Below are positions 14,819 through 23,290 of a stretch of DNA of 64,000 nucleotides, piece by piece. Position 1 is the stretch's first letter; the number at the start of each line of letters is the position of its first letter. The notes below the pieces were generated by a model, which made no database searches, was not told where the DNA came from, and was given only the letters and a program-made list of their open reading frames with translations. The translations under genes and the position numbers were made by a program. Source of the DNA: JAFECT01 sp035551675 (GTDB lineage Bacteria; Pseudomonadota; Alphaproteobacteria; Caulobacterales; Caulobacteraceae); assembly GCA_035551675.1 (NCBI GenBank), contig DASZMV010000040.1, positions 124,001 through 188,000 of the forward strand. Reading direction: 5' to 3'.

Positions 14819-16169
14819 TCGGCTGTTCGCCGAAACGGCCGCGCGGTCTGAGCGCGCTGATGATCGCTGACGCGATTGCGAAACCCACCGCCATGAACAG
14901 GGCGATGCGGAAGCCGTGGGTGTCGATGCGGAAGACCAGCGCCACGAACGCCGCGCCCAGGGTCTGACCGAGCAAACGCGCCGTCGCCAGCAACCCGCCG
15001 GCGGCGCCGCTACGCGCGCGCGGCGACCAGCCGATGATCTCGCGGTTGTTGGGCGCCTGGTAGAGCCCGAAACCGACGCCGGCCGTCAGCATGGCGACGA
15101 CGATGCGCCAGGTCGGCGGATCGGTAGGCAATAACGCCAGCTGCAGCACGCCGGCCGCGAAGATGGCGCCGCCGAGCCCGCAGAGCAGCGCGGCGGGAAA
15201 CTTATCGGCCAGCCGTCCCGAGATCGAGGCTGTGATCCCCACCGCCACCGGCCAGGGTGTGATTAAAAGGCCGGTCTGCACCTGGTCCCTGTGAAACGCC
15301 TCCTCGAAGAAGAACGGCACGGTGACATAGGCCAGCATCTGGGCGGTGAACGAACAGACCGAGGCGCTCACCGCAAAGGCGATCGGCTTGATCTTCAGGA
15401 GGTCGATGGGCGCCATGGGCGCGGGCCTGCGCCATTCGCGGACGATCAGGGCGAACGCCGCGGCGACGGCGCCCGCGATGGACAGAACGCCGATCGCCCC
15501 GACGTGGGCGACGGCGTCCACGCCGATGATCAGCAGACCGAAGGCGACGGCGTTGATCAGGGCGCTCAGCCAGTCGAACTTGCGTCCCGACCCGTCGGTG
15601 CGCGGCAGGGCCACAGAGGCGATCACCGCCAGGACGCCGATCGGCAGGTTCACCGCGAACAGCCAGGGCCAGTTCGCCACCGCCAGGATCGCCGCCGCGA
15701 TCGAGGGGCCTGTGGCCGCGGCGATGGAAATGATCAGGGCGTTGATCCCGATGGCGCGGCCCAGCATGCGCTGCGGATAGCTGTGGCGGATGAGCGCCGT
15801 GGTCAGGCTCATGATCGCGGCGGCGCCGAAGCCCTGCACGATGCGCGCGGCGGTCAGTTCGAACAGGGTGTGCGACAGGGCGCAGGCGCCGGACGCCAGG
15901 GTGAAGACGATCACCCCGCCGCGGAACACGCGACGATAGCCGACGATCTCGCCGAGCGACGCGAACGGCAGAAGCGAGACCACGATGGCAAGCTGGTAGG
16001 CGTTGACCACCCAGATCGCCGAGGCCGGGTCGGCGTGGACGTCGCGGGCGATGGTCGGCAGGGCGACGTTGGCGATCGCGCCGTCGAGCACCGCCATGGT
16101 GATGGCCAACAGGATCGCGGCCACCGCCCAGATGCGGCGGGGCATCGGCAGGCCGTCTTCGGCTTCCAT
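14754..16169 (-). CDS. MFS transporter, DHA2 (EmrB/QacA) type
   Basis: A 471-residue polytopic membrane protein with about 14 hydrophobic segments, as expected for the 14-span DHA2 drug:proton antiporters. TM1 has LDGAIANVALPTIARDV, and loop 2-3 has GEIVGYRRVFRGG. It probably exports a toxic compound in exchange for protons; the substrate is unknown. It lies alone on the minus strand, with its 3' end inside the kinase gene by 65 bases. A 14-base perfect palindrome lies 16 bases before the ATG. Confidence 0.85.
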   Translation of the reverse strand: MEAEDGLPMPRRIWAVAAILLAITMAVLDGAIANVALPTIARDVHADPASAIWVVNAYQLAIVVSLLPFASLGEIVGYRRVFRGGVIVFTLASGACALSHTLFELTAARIVQGFGAAAIMSLTTALIRHSYPQRMLGRAIGINALIISIAAATGPSIAAAILAVANWPWLFAVNLPIGVLAVIASVALPRTDGSGRKFDWLSALINAVAFGLLIIGVDAVAHVGAIGVLSIAGAVAAAFALIVREWRRPAPMAPIDLLKIKPIAFAVSASVCSFTAQMLAYVTVPFFFEEAFHRDQVQTGLLITPWPVAVGITASISGRLADKFPAALLCGLGGAIFAAGVLQLALLPTDPPTWRIVVAMLTAGVGFGLYQAPNNREIIGWSPRARSGAAGGLLATARLLGQTLGAAFVALVFRIDTHGFRIALFMAVGFAIASAIISALRPRGRFGEQPITQAPEAPSQPAVLRRAGSKA

Positions 16170-16185
16170 AGAGGTCCAAACCGTC

Positions 16186-16199
16186 CGGGACCGGTCCCG
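16186..16199. promoter_or_regulatory. Perfect palindrome upstream of the MFS gene
   Basis: CGGGACCGGTCCCG is a 14-base perfect palindrome in the 122-base region between the divergent MFS and CPBP genes, 16 bases upstream of the MFS ATG. It could be an operator for a repressor encoded elsewhere, since no TetR/MarR gene adjoins this locus. A single site gives only weak support. Confidence 0.35.
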
Positions 16200-16291
16200 T
16201 TCCGGTCGTCCTCTTACGCCGGATTCGCTCCGGGTTCAGGACATCGGCGAATTTCCGCTATGATTTAGCTGAATCGAGCGGGGAGGCTGGA

Positions 16292-17176
16292 TTGACCGTT
16301 ACCGAAATGGCGACGACGCCCGAAGAGAAGCGCGCGGCCTGGATCCGGATCGCGACCTACGTGGTCCTGGTGACCATCTTCACCCTGCTGGCGGCCTACC
16401 TGCTGAAACAGGTGCACCTGCCCAGGCGGCTCAGCGCCTTCATCAGCATGTGGGTGCCGGGGACCTGCGGCATCGCGGTGGCGCTCATCTATAATCGCAG
16501 CCTTAAGGGCCTGGGCCTCGCCCGTTCCGGCGGGCTTAAGGGCCTCCTGACCGGCTACCTGATCCCGATCGCCTACGCCCTGCCCGTCTACGTCATCGTT
16601 TGGCTGGTGGGCGCCGGCGGGTTCGACCCTTCGCAGTGGGGCAAGGCGATCCCCTATTTCAGCGACCCGGGGAGCGCCGCCGCGGCGCTGGGCCTGCTGC
16701 TGACCGTGGGCCTGGTCGACAAGCTGGGGCGCGCGCTCGGCGAAGAGATCGGCTGGCGCGGCTTCCTCGTGCCGCAGTTTCTCAAACTGATGCCGCTCTG
16801 GCAGACGGGCCTGATCACCGGCGCGATCTGGTTCTGCTGGCATCTGCCGGCGATCCTCGGCAGCGACTATCACTCCGAAGGTCCGCCGATCGGTTACCAG
16901 ATCGCCTGTTTCGCCGCGATGGTGATCCCCTCGGGCATCCTCTATGCGTGGCTGCGGCTGCGCACCGGCAGCGTGTGGCCCTGCGCGCTCATCCACGCGT
17001 CGCACAATCTCTTCGTCCAGTCGATCTTCGACCAGGCCACGGTAAACGGGCCGCACACGGCGTGGATCACCGGGGAGTTCGGCTTCGGCCTGGCGCTCAC
17101 CACCTGGGTGACGGTGCTCGCGGTCCTGCTGTTCGGCAATAAGGCGCCTCCAAAGGCCGCCGCCGCGACGGTCTAG
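16292..17176 (+). CDS. CPBP-family intramembrane metalloprotease (CAAX-protease-like)
   Basis: A 294-residue membrane protein with about eight spans. The CPBP signatures are all present: EEIGWRGFLVP (glutamates and arginine), then WHLP, and HASHN near the C-terminus, which together form the metal site. Such proteins cleave membrane substrates or act in prenyl-protein or bacteriocin-like processing; the substrate here is unknown. I chose the TTG at 16292 because GGGAGG precedes it by 5-6 bases; an ATG five codons later has no such site. The stop overlaps the converging cupin gene by 4 bases. Confidence 0.85.
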   Translation: MTVTEMATTPEEKRAAWIRIATYVVLVTIFTLLAAYLLKQVHLPRRLSAFISMWVPGTCGIAVALIYNRSLKGLGLARSGGLKGLLTGYLIPIAYALPVYVIVWLVGAGGFDPSQWGKAIPYFSDPGSAAAALGLLLTVGLVDKLGRALGEEIGWRGFLVPQFLKLMPLWQTGLITGAIWFCWHLPAILGSDYHSEGPPIGYQIACFAAMVIPSGILYAWLRLRTGSVWPCALIHASHNLFVQSIFDQATVNGPHTAWITGEFGFGLALTTWVTVLAVLLFGNKAPPKAAAATV

Positions 17177-17538
17177 TCTCCGGTCGGCCTGGCGCTCGCC
17201 TTCTCGACCACGAGCGTGACCGTACGTCCGCGTGCATGTGGGAAATGCATAAGGCCCTTGGGCACGGTGAAGCCCTGCCCGGGGTCAAGGGTCACTGCCC
17301 CGTCCTCGAATTCGAGATCGAGGCGACCCTCCAGTACGAAGAAGAACTCGTCCTCGTCCTCATGCTTGTGCCAGTGGAAGTCGCCGTCGAGCACGCTCAG
17401 ACGCACAACCGTGTCGTTCACCGCCGTCAGCGCCCGGTTCCACCAGGGAGTCTGAGCGTCGGCCACGGCCTTCACATCAATGTGGGTGGCGGGCGGGAAG
17501 AGGACATCGTCCGCGATGTCGTAGGCCGGCTTGTCCAT
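17173..17538 (-). CDS. Small cupin-domain protein
   Basis: A 121-residue single-domain cupin. The first motif HWHKHEDEDEFFFVLEG carries two histidines and a glutamate for metal binding, and the second contains PKGLMHFPHARG with a further histidine. Small cupins of this type are metal-dependent oxygenases, isomerases or sugar/ligand-binding proteins; nothing here fixes the reaction. The gene is monocistronic, with its 3' end overlapping the CPBP gene by 4 bases and its 5' end facing ligD across 86 bases. Confidence 0.8.
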   Translation of the reverse strand: MDKPAYDIADDVLFPPATHIDVKAVADAQTPWWNRALTAVNDTVVRLSVLDGDFHWHKHEDEDEFFFVLEGRLDLEFEDGAVTLDPGQGFTVPKGLMHFPHARGRTVTLVVEKASARPTGD

Positions 17539-17624
17539 TCCTCTGCTCCGATCGGCGGCTCTATATAAAGCTCAGGCGGGAACCCTATCGCACGGCGGAG
17601 CCTTCACAAGCGACGGAGATTTCT

Positions 17625-20294
17625 ATGCCGCAACCGTTGGAAATCTATCGCGCCAAGCGCGACTTCACCAAGACCCGGGAGCCTTCGGGCGCCAAGCGCG
17701 TCGCGCCGTCCAAACGGCTGAGGTTCGTGATTCAGAAACACGCCGCCACGCGTCTGCACTACGACCTGCGCCTGGAATACGATGGCGTGTTCAAGTCCTG
17801 GGCGGTGACGCGCGGCCCTTCTCTGGATCCGCACGACCGGCGCCTGGCCGTGGAGGTCGAGGACCATCCCATCGACTACGGCGACTTCGAGGGCATCATC
17901 CCCAAGGGCCAGTACGGCGGCGGCACGGTGATGCTGTGGGACCGCGGCTATTGGGAGTTGGAAAAGGGAACCTCGGTCGAGGCGGCGCTGAAGAAGGGGC
18001 ATCTGTCGTTTCGCTTCGACGGCAAACGCCTGCACGGCGGATGGTCGCTCATTCGCATCCGCAACGACCGCAACGGCGGCAAGCGCAACAATTGGTTGTT
18101 GATCAAACACGACGACGAGACCGCGCACCCCGGTGACGACGACCTGTTGCTGGAGGACAACGACACCTCCGTCGCCTCGGGCCGCTCGATGGAGAAGATC
18201 GCCGAGGGCAAGGGCCGCGCCCCCACACCGTTCATCACCAAGGCCAAGGGCAAGGCGGCGGCCGTCTGGAAATCCAACCGGGCGGAAGAACGCGATCCCG
18301 AACCGCCGGCGAAACCACTGCCGAAACTCGTCGGCGCGGTGGCCAAGGCGCCGAAGAAGGTTTCGCACGGCAAGCGCACGGCCATGCCCGACTTCGTCGA
18401 GCCCGAACTGACGCGGCTCGTCGACCGTCCTCCCTCCGGCGACGCCTGGGCGCACGAGGTCAAGTTCGACGGCTATCGCATGCAGGCGCGGGTGAAGGGC
18501 GCAGACTGCATCCTGCGCACACGCAAGGGCCTCGACTGGACCGCGCGTTTTCCTGAAATCGCGAAGGCGTGCGCAGCGCTCCCCGACGGCCTGTTCGATG
18601 GCGAGATCGTAGCGCTCGACGCGCAGGCGCGGCCGGATTTCGCCGGCCTGCAGGCGGCGCTGTCGTCGAAAAAGACCGGCAAGCTGGTGTTCTTTCTGTT
18701 CGATGCCCTGTTCGCCGAAGGCGAGGATCTGCGCGCCCTGCCGCTACGCGATCGCAAGGCGCGTCTGAAACAAATCCTCGACGGCGTGGACGACCGCCTG
18801 CGCTATGTCGATCACTTCGAAACCGGCGGCGATGCGGTGTTAAAGTCGGCTTGCCGCATGGACCTCGAAGGCATCGTGTCGAAGCGTCTGGACTCGACCT
18901 ACCGCTCAGGCCGTAGCGACGACTGGGTGAAGGCCAAATGCCGCGGCGGCCAGGAGGTTGTGATCGCCGGCTGGACCTCGACCGGCGCGAGCTTCCGGTC
19001 GCTGATCGCAGGCGTCTATCGCGACGGCGAGTTGGTCGACGTCGGCCGCGTCGGCACAGGCTTCGGCCGCGATGTGGTCGACAAGCTGCTGCCGAAACTG
19101 AAGAAGCTCGAGGTGAAGACCTCGCCCTTCGCGAGTAAGCCGACGCGCAAGAGCGGCGTGACCATCCACTGGGTGAAGCCCGAACTGGTCGCTGAAATCG
19201 CCTTTGCCGGCTGGACCGGCGACGGTCATATTCGCCAAGCGTCCTTCAAGGGCTTGCGCGAAGACAAGCCCGCGCGTGAAATCTGCGAAGAGGATCCCGC
19301 GTCCGTGAAATCTGTAGAGACCAAGAGCAAGGCGAAGAAAACGTCCAAGGCGGCGCCCTCGGCGGCCGTGATCGCCAAGTCGGCGGGCGCGGGCAAGCCG
19401 GTCGTGCTCGGCGTCTCGGTTTCGCATCCCGACAAGGTGCTGTGGCCGGACGCCGACGGCGGCCCGGTCGAGAAGCTGGAGCTGATCCAGTACATCGAGG
19501 CGGCGTCGCCCTGGCTGCTGCCCTATGTGAAGGGGCGCCCATGCTCGATCATCCGCACGCCCGACGGCATCGAGGGCGAACGCTTCTTCCAGCGGCATGC
19601 GGGTCGCGGCACCTCCTCTCTGATCACGTTCACTAAGGTCGAGGGCGAGAAGGAGCCCTATCTGCAGTTCGACACGGCCGAAGCCCTGGTCGCGGGCTCG
19701 CAGAGCGGCGCCAGCGAATTTCACCCGTGGAACTGTCTGCCCGGCAAGCCCGAGGTCCCGGGTCGTTTCGTGTTCGACCTCGATCCCGACGAGGCCATGG
19801 CCTTCGAGCGCGTCATCGACGCGGCGAAAGAGGTGCGCGAACGTCTGAGCGACGTGGGCCTGACCAGTTTTCTGAAAACGACCGGCGGCAAGGGCCTGCA
19901 CATCGTCGCGCCCTTCACCCAGGGCCGCTCGCCGATCGCCTGGTCCGAAGCCAAGGCGTTCGCGCGCGAAATCTGCGCGCGCATGGCCGCCGATGCGCCC
20001 GACGCCTACACCGTCAACATGTCCAAGAAGGTCCGCGGCGGCCGCATCTTCCTCGACTACCTGCGCAACGACCGCACCTCGACCGCCGTGGGCGTGCTGT
20101 CGCCCCGCGCCCGCGCCGGGGCGCCGGTGTCCATGCCGCTCGACTGGAAGGAAGCGAAGAAGGGCCTCGACCCGAAAGCCTTCACCATCCGCACCGCCGT
20201 CGCGCGCATGAAGAAGCGCAATCCGTGGGAAGATTGGGAAGACGCGGCGACGCCGCTGAAAGACGCCATCACAAAGTTGAAAAAGGCGGGCTAG
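17625..20294 (+). CDS. ligD: Multifunctional ATP-dependent DNA ligase D (NHEJ)
   Basis: An 889-residue LigD with the full three-domain set. The N-terminal 3'-phosphoesterase (~residues 30-180) has HYDLRLEYDG and GQYGGGTVMLWD. The ATP-dependent ligase follows with its active-site lysine in EVKFDGYR near residue 280 and ends around 540. The C-terminal primase-polymerase (~590-889) begins SHPDKVLWPD and has the acidic motif VFDLDPDE. The domain order is PE-ligase-polymerase. It repairs double-strand breaks with Ku, whose gene converges on it 23 bases downstream. The start ATG has GGAG six bases upstream. A basic, Lys/Ala-rich linker (~565-590) separates ligase and polymerase. Confidence 0.96.
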   Translation: MPQPLEIYRAKRDFTKTREPSGAKRVAPSKRLRFVIQKHAATRLHYDLRLEYDGVFKSWAVTRGPSLDPHDRRLAVEVEDHPIDYGDFEGIIPKGQYGGGTVMLWDRGYWELEKGTSVEAALKKGHLSFRFDGKRLHGGWSLIRIRNDRNGGKRNNWLLIKHDDETAHPGDDDLLLEDNDTSVASGRSMEKIAEGKGRAPTPFITKAKGKAAAVWKSNRAEERDPEPPAKPLPKLVGAVAKAPKKVSHGKRTAMPDFVEPELTRLVDRPPSGDAWAHEVKFDGYRMQARVKGADCILRTRKGLDWTARFPEIAKACAALPDGLFDGEIVALDAQARPDFAGLQAALSSKKTGKLVFFLFDALFAEGEDLRALPLRDRKARLKQILDGVDDRLRYVDHFETGGDAVLKSACRMDLEGIVSKRLDSTYRSGRSDDWVKAKCRGGQEVVIAGWTSTGASFRSLIAGVYRDGELVDVGRVGTGFGRDVVDKLLPKLKKLEVKTSPFASKPTRKSGVTIHWVKPELVAEIAFAGWTGDGHIRQASFKGLREDKPAREICEEDPASVKSVETKSKAKKTSKAAPSAAVIAKSAGAGKPVVLGVSVSHPDKVLWPDADGGPVEKLELIQYIEAASPWLLPYVKGRPCSIIRTPDGIEGERFFQRHAGRGTSSLITFTKVEGEKEPYLQFDTAEALVAGSQSGASEFHPWNCLPGKPEVPGRFVFDLDPDEAMAFERVIDAAKEVRERLSDVGLTSFLKTTGGKGLHIVAPFTQGRSPIAWSEAKAFAREICARMAADAPDAYTVNMSKKVRGGRIFLDYLRNDRTSTAVGVLSPRARAGAPVSMPLDWKEAKKGLDPKAFTIRTAVARMKKRNPWEDWEDAATPLKDAITKLKKAG

Positions 20295-20317
20295 GGCGCC
20301 GCAACCCGCGTCGGTAA

Positions 20318-21190
20318 CTACCTTCGGCTCGCGCGCTTGCGTGCCGGAGCCGCACTCTTGCGCTTAGCCGCCGACCCTGAACGCGCACTAGCCGTGCGTC
20401 GCGGCGCAGGCGTCGCGGCCGCCTGCAGGCTCTTGCGCAGCATCGCCATGAGATCGCCCGCGGGGGTGTCTTCCGGTTCCGGCGCGGTGATGGTCGCCGC
20501 CTTGCCCTTCAGCTTGGCCTTGATCAGGTCGCGCAGCGCGTCCTCGTAGCGGTCCTTGAACTCTTCGGGTTCGAAATCGCCCGACAGCTGGTCGACGATC
20601 TTGGAAGCGATCTCCACCATGCCCTTCTCGGGCTTGGCGTGCGGAATCTCGTCGAAGACATCCGCCGCGGATCGCACCTCGTTGTAGGAGCGCAGCGTCG
20701 TCGCCACGATCCCTGGCGGCCGCGCCTCCAGCGCCAACAGCCGTTCACGCGTGTGCATCTGTACCCGCCCGATGGCGATCTGCTGCGACTCCTCCATCGC
20801 TTTCAGGATCACCGCATAGGCCTCGGCCGCGAGCTTGCCGTCGGGGACCAGGAAATAGGGCGTGTTCCAGTACAGACGGTCGATGCCGCCCGAGTCGACG
20901 AAGCGTTCGATCTCGATGGTGCGCGTGCTTTCGATCCGCACGCTCTCGATCTCCTCGTCGGTGAGCACGACATGGCGGTCCTTCTCGAACTCATAGCCGC
21001 GCACGAGCTCGGACCGGTCGATGGGTCCGGTCTCGGGATCGGTCGCGATCATGCGCACCCGGTTGCCGGTGTCGGGGTTGATCAGGTGGAAGGAGATGTC
21101 CGACCCCGCGCGCGTGGCGGGATAGAGCGCCACCGGACAGGTGACGAGCGAAAGGCGAAGGTGGCCCTGCCAGGTCGGACGCGGCGCCAT
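20318..21190 (-). CDS. ku: Ku DNA end-binding protein
   Basis: A 290-residue bacterial Ku homodimer subunit. MAPRPTWQGHLRLSLVTCPV at the start and the EIERFVDSGGIDRLYW segment are typical of the Ku beta-barrel core. The C-terminal ~40 residues are a Lys/Arg/Ala/Ser-rich tail like those that help bacterial Ku bind DNA and LigD. It encircles broken DNA ends and recruits LigD, encoded by the converging gene. Upstream on the same strand, 48 bases away, is an exported unknown gene that may share its promoter. Confidence 0.95.
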   Translation of the reverse strand: MAPRPTWQGHLRLSLVTCPVALYPATRAGSDISFHLINPDTGNRVRMIATDPETGPIDRSELVRGYEFEKDRHVVLTDEEIESVRIESTRTIEIERFVDSGGIDRLYWNTPYFLVPDGKLAAEAYAVILKAMEESQQIAIGRVQMHTRERLLALEARPPGIVATTLRSYNEVRSAADVFDEIPHAKPEKGMVEIASKIVDQLSGDFEPEEFKDRYEDALRDLIKAKLKGKAATITAPEPEDTPAGDLMAMLRKSLQAAATPAPRRTASARSGSAAKRKSAAPARKRASRR

Positions 21191-21238
21191 GGGTCTGCTC
21201 CCTGATTCGGGAAGACAACGGCGGCGGCGAGGCTTGGT

Positions 21239-21895
21239 TCAGTGGGCCGGCGGCGCAGCGGCGGGCGCGGGCGCCGCGACCAACCCGCCCTCGCCCGGCA
21301 GCGAGGCGACCTGATAGTCCGGCGGAATGGTGAACCAGCGCGGGTCCTGGCGCGCGAAGGTGATGCTGACCACAGAAAACAGCGGCGAATGGCGTCCGTC
21401 CGGCGTGAGCTGCAGCACGATCCCGTCGCTGGTCGCACAGACGATGCCGGAGCGGTTCAGATAGCCGTTGTAGCGCCAGAGATTGCACGGCCGTCCCGCG
21501 ACATTGGCCGCGCCGATACGGTTGAGCTTGGCCGTGGCCTGCAGGTCCACGAGGTCCAGCGGCAAAGGCGGCGACGCCTGGCCCGGCGACAGGGGGAAGA
21601 AGAACGCGACCCGCCGCTGTCCCGCCGCGGTCATCACCACCAGCGCGCCCCGCGTGCGGTCGGTCAGGAAGGTCTGGACCACGCCGCCGGTCGCCACATC
21701 CTCGCGCCGCTTGGCGCCCGACTGGCGCACCTCCACCGGCCGCTCGAAGCCGGCCACCCCGATCACAGCGTAAAAGTCCGGTTCGAGCCGAGGCCCGCCG
21801 GTGACCGGCGCCTGGGCAAGGCTCGGGAGCGCCATCAGGGCCATCAGGAACCCGAGGACTAGTCCCCTCCCCACTCTCGACGTCGCGCGCGGCAT
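21239..21895 (-). CDS. Exported protein of unknown function
   Basis: About 218 residues starting MPRATSRVGRGLVLGFLMALMALPSLAQA, a convincing signal peptide with cleavage after AQA; other starts (GTG at 21874, ATG at 21844) are possible. The mature part is not recognised. It is beta-strand-like with two cysteines (RPCNLW and IVCATSDG) that could form a disulfide, and ends in an Ala/Pro-rich tail. It lies 48 bases upstream of ku on the same strand and head-to-head with the TusA-like gene, with only ~10 bases between starts, so the promoters must lie inside the facing genes. Confidence 0.65.
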   Translation of the reverse strand: MPRATSRVGRGLVLGFLMALMALPSLAQAPVTGGPRLEPDFYAVIGVAGFERPVEVRQSGAKRREDVATGGVVQTFLTDRTRGALVVMTAAGQRRVAFFFPLSPGQASPPLPLDLVDLQATAKLNRIGAANVAGRPCNLWRYNGYLNRSGIVCATSDGIVLQLTPDGRHSPLFSVVSITFARQDPRWFTIPPDYQVASLPGEGGLVAAPAPAAAPPAH

Positions 21896-21905
21896 GGGCG
21901 AAAGC

Positions 21906-22175
21906 ATGCCGGGATTCGGTTTTGAGGATATGAACGAGCATCCGGTCATCGACGCGCGCGGCCACCATTGCCCGATCCCGTCGCTGCGCCTGCGCAAGGC
22001 GCTGGAGGGGATGGCGGAGGGCGAACGGATCACGCTGCTCGCCGACGACCCCATGGCGCGGGTCGACGTACCCCATCTGCTGGGTCAGATCGGATCGGTC
22101 CTGGTCGAGGTTCGCGAGGACGGCGCAATGCTCGCCTTCACCGTCGAAAAGCGCGCTCGGGCGGCGACAGACTAG
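21906..22175 (+). CDS. TusA-family sulfurtransferase
   Basis: An 89-residue TusA/SirA-like protein. The signature ARGHHCPIPSLRLRKAL carries the CPxP cysteine that takes up persulfide sulfur. TusA proteins relay sulfur for tRNA thiolation or other acceptors. I used the ATG at 21906 (MPGFGFED); an internal ATG at 21930 gives an 81-residue form closer to the usual length, and neither has an ideal ribosome-binding site. The 3' end overlaps the converging yihY-like gene by 38 bases. Confidence 0.82.
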   Translation: MPGFGFEDMNEHPVIDARGHHCPIPSLRLRKALEGMAEGERITLLADDPMARVDVPHLLGQIGSVLVEVREDGAMLAFTVEKRARAATD

Positions 22176-23109
22176 GTTGCGGTTCGGCCGGTGCGGTCGC
22201 CGCGTCCTTTTCCGCGCGATAGGCGTTCAGCACGATCTCGACCTCGGTGGCCAGCGCGCCCCCGAAGAAGACCGCGTTCACGTTCCACGACACCCAGATC
22301 AGGAACACGATCACCGTGGCGATCGAGCCGTAGGTCGCGCCCAGGTGCATGATCTCGTTCACGTAGAAGGCCGACGCCGCCGAGGCGCAGACCGCCAGCG
22401 CGGTCGCTACGATCCCGCCGATGACCGCCGCCCGCCAGATCACCGTGCCCGAATGCGACATGGCCCAGCGGTAGAGGCCGCTTAAGCCCACCACGCCGAA
22501 CAGGGTGATCCAGAGCCATTCACTGGTGAACCAGCTGAATTCCTGGCCGGTTCGCATGTGCGCCTCGGTCTTGACGATGCGCGAGGCGATGATCAGGCCC
22601 GACAGGCTGGTCGCCATGACGAACGATCCCAGCGCCACGACGAAGGCGACAAAGTTGAAGCGCAGGAAGCCCCACGGCTCTTCCTCGTCGTGAATGAAGG
22701 TCAGGCCTGCGAGCAGCGCCTTGAAGCCGCGATGCGCGGCGTAGGCGCCGATGATCAGCGCCAGCGCGCTCTGCACCGAGATGGTCCGCGCCGGCGTCGT
22801 CGACAGGTGATGCAGCTCGTGCTCGACCAACCCTTGGGCGCCCTCGGGCAACAGCTGGGCAAAGGCTTGGGTCTGCAGCTCGGCCTGTTCGGGGGTGAAG
22901 ACCGCGCTGTAGAACCCGATCAGCAGGGTCAGCGCCGGAAACAGCGCCAACAGCGCGAAGAACGACACCCCGCCCACATAGAGCATCACGTCGCGGCCCC
23001 AGCAGCGCAGAATCGCGCGCTTCAGGATCCCCAGGCAAAGCCGGCTGGTCCGCACGGCATGCTCACTGACGACCGCCAAGCCTCTTCTCCCCCGTCCGAT
23101 AAAGACCAT
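22138..23109 (-). CDS. YihY/UPF0761-family inner-membrane protein
   Basis: A 323-residue protein with about six membrane spans and the family pattern: GGVSFFALLALFPALTLLIG early, the conserved AYAAHRGFKALLAGL loop, GATYGSIATVIVFLIWVSW, and NAVFFGGALATEVE near the end. Old annotations call the family ribonuclease BN, but that assignment was withdrawn, and its role, probably envelope- or transport-related, is unsettled. The ATG at 23107-23109 is followed by a basic leader, GRGRRGL. It is divergent from the PopA-like gene across ~180 bases. Confidence 0.88.
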   Translation of the reverse strand: MVFIGRGRRGLAVVSEHAVRTSRLCLGILKRAILRCWGRDVMLYVGGVSFFALLALFPALTLLIGFYSAVFTPEQAELQTQAFAQLLPEGAQGLVEHELHHLSTTPARTISVQSALALIIGAYAAHRGFKALLAGLTFIHDEEEPWGFLRFNFVAFVVALGSFVMATSLSGLIIASRIVKTEAHMRTGQEFSWFTSEWLWITLFGVVGLSGLYRWAMSHSGTVIWRAAVIGGIVATALAVCASAASAFYVNEIMHLGATYGSIATVIVFLIWVSWNVNAVFFGGALATEVEIVLNAYRAEKDAATAPAEPQPSLSPPERAFRR

Positions 23110-23290
23110 AAGCCGGTTCTTCCTGGGACCTGAAGCGATAAACGCCCGGCAAGCCCGGGATTTCCAGTCGATTCTTGCGGCGGGGGCGAGGGTCGGGCGC
23201 CGCTTGTGGATTGTGGCGTTCCGACGCGGCCACGTGGTCGCCCAGCGGTGGAATCCTGTTAAGGTCCGTGGCCTAAAAACCAAGAGGGAT

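Noticed and set aside
23110..23290. A CtrA-type TTAA-N7-TTAA box before the PopA-like gene
   Set aside because: TTAAGG is present near 23264 but the partner half is misplaced (the next TAAA is 11 bases on), so it does not meet the known spacing.
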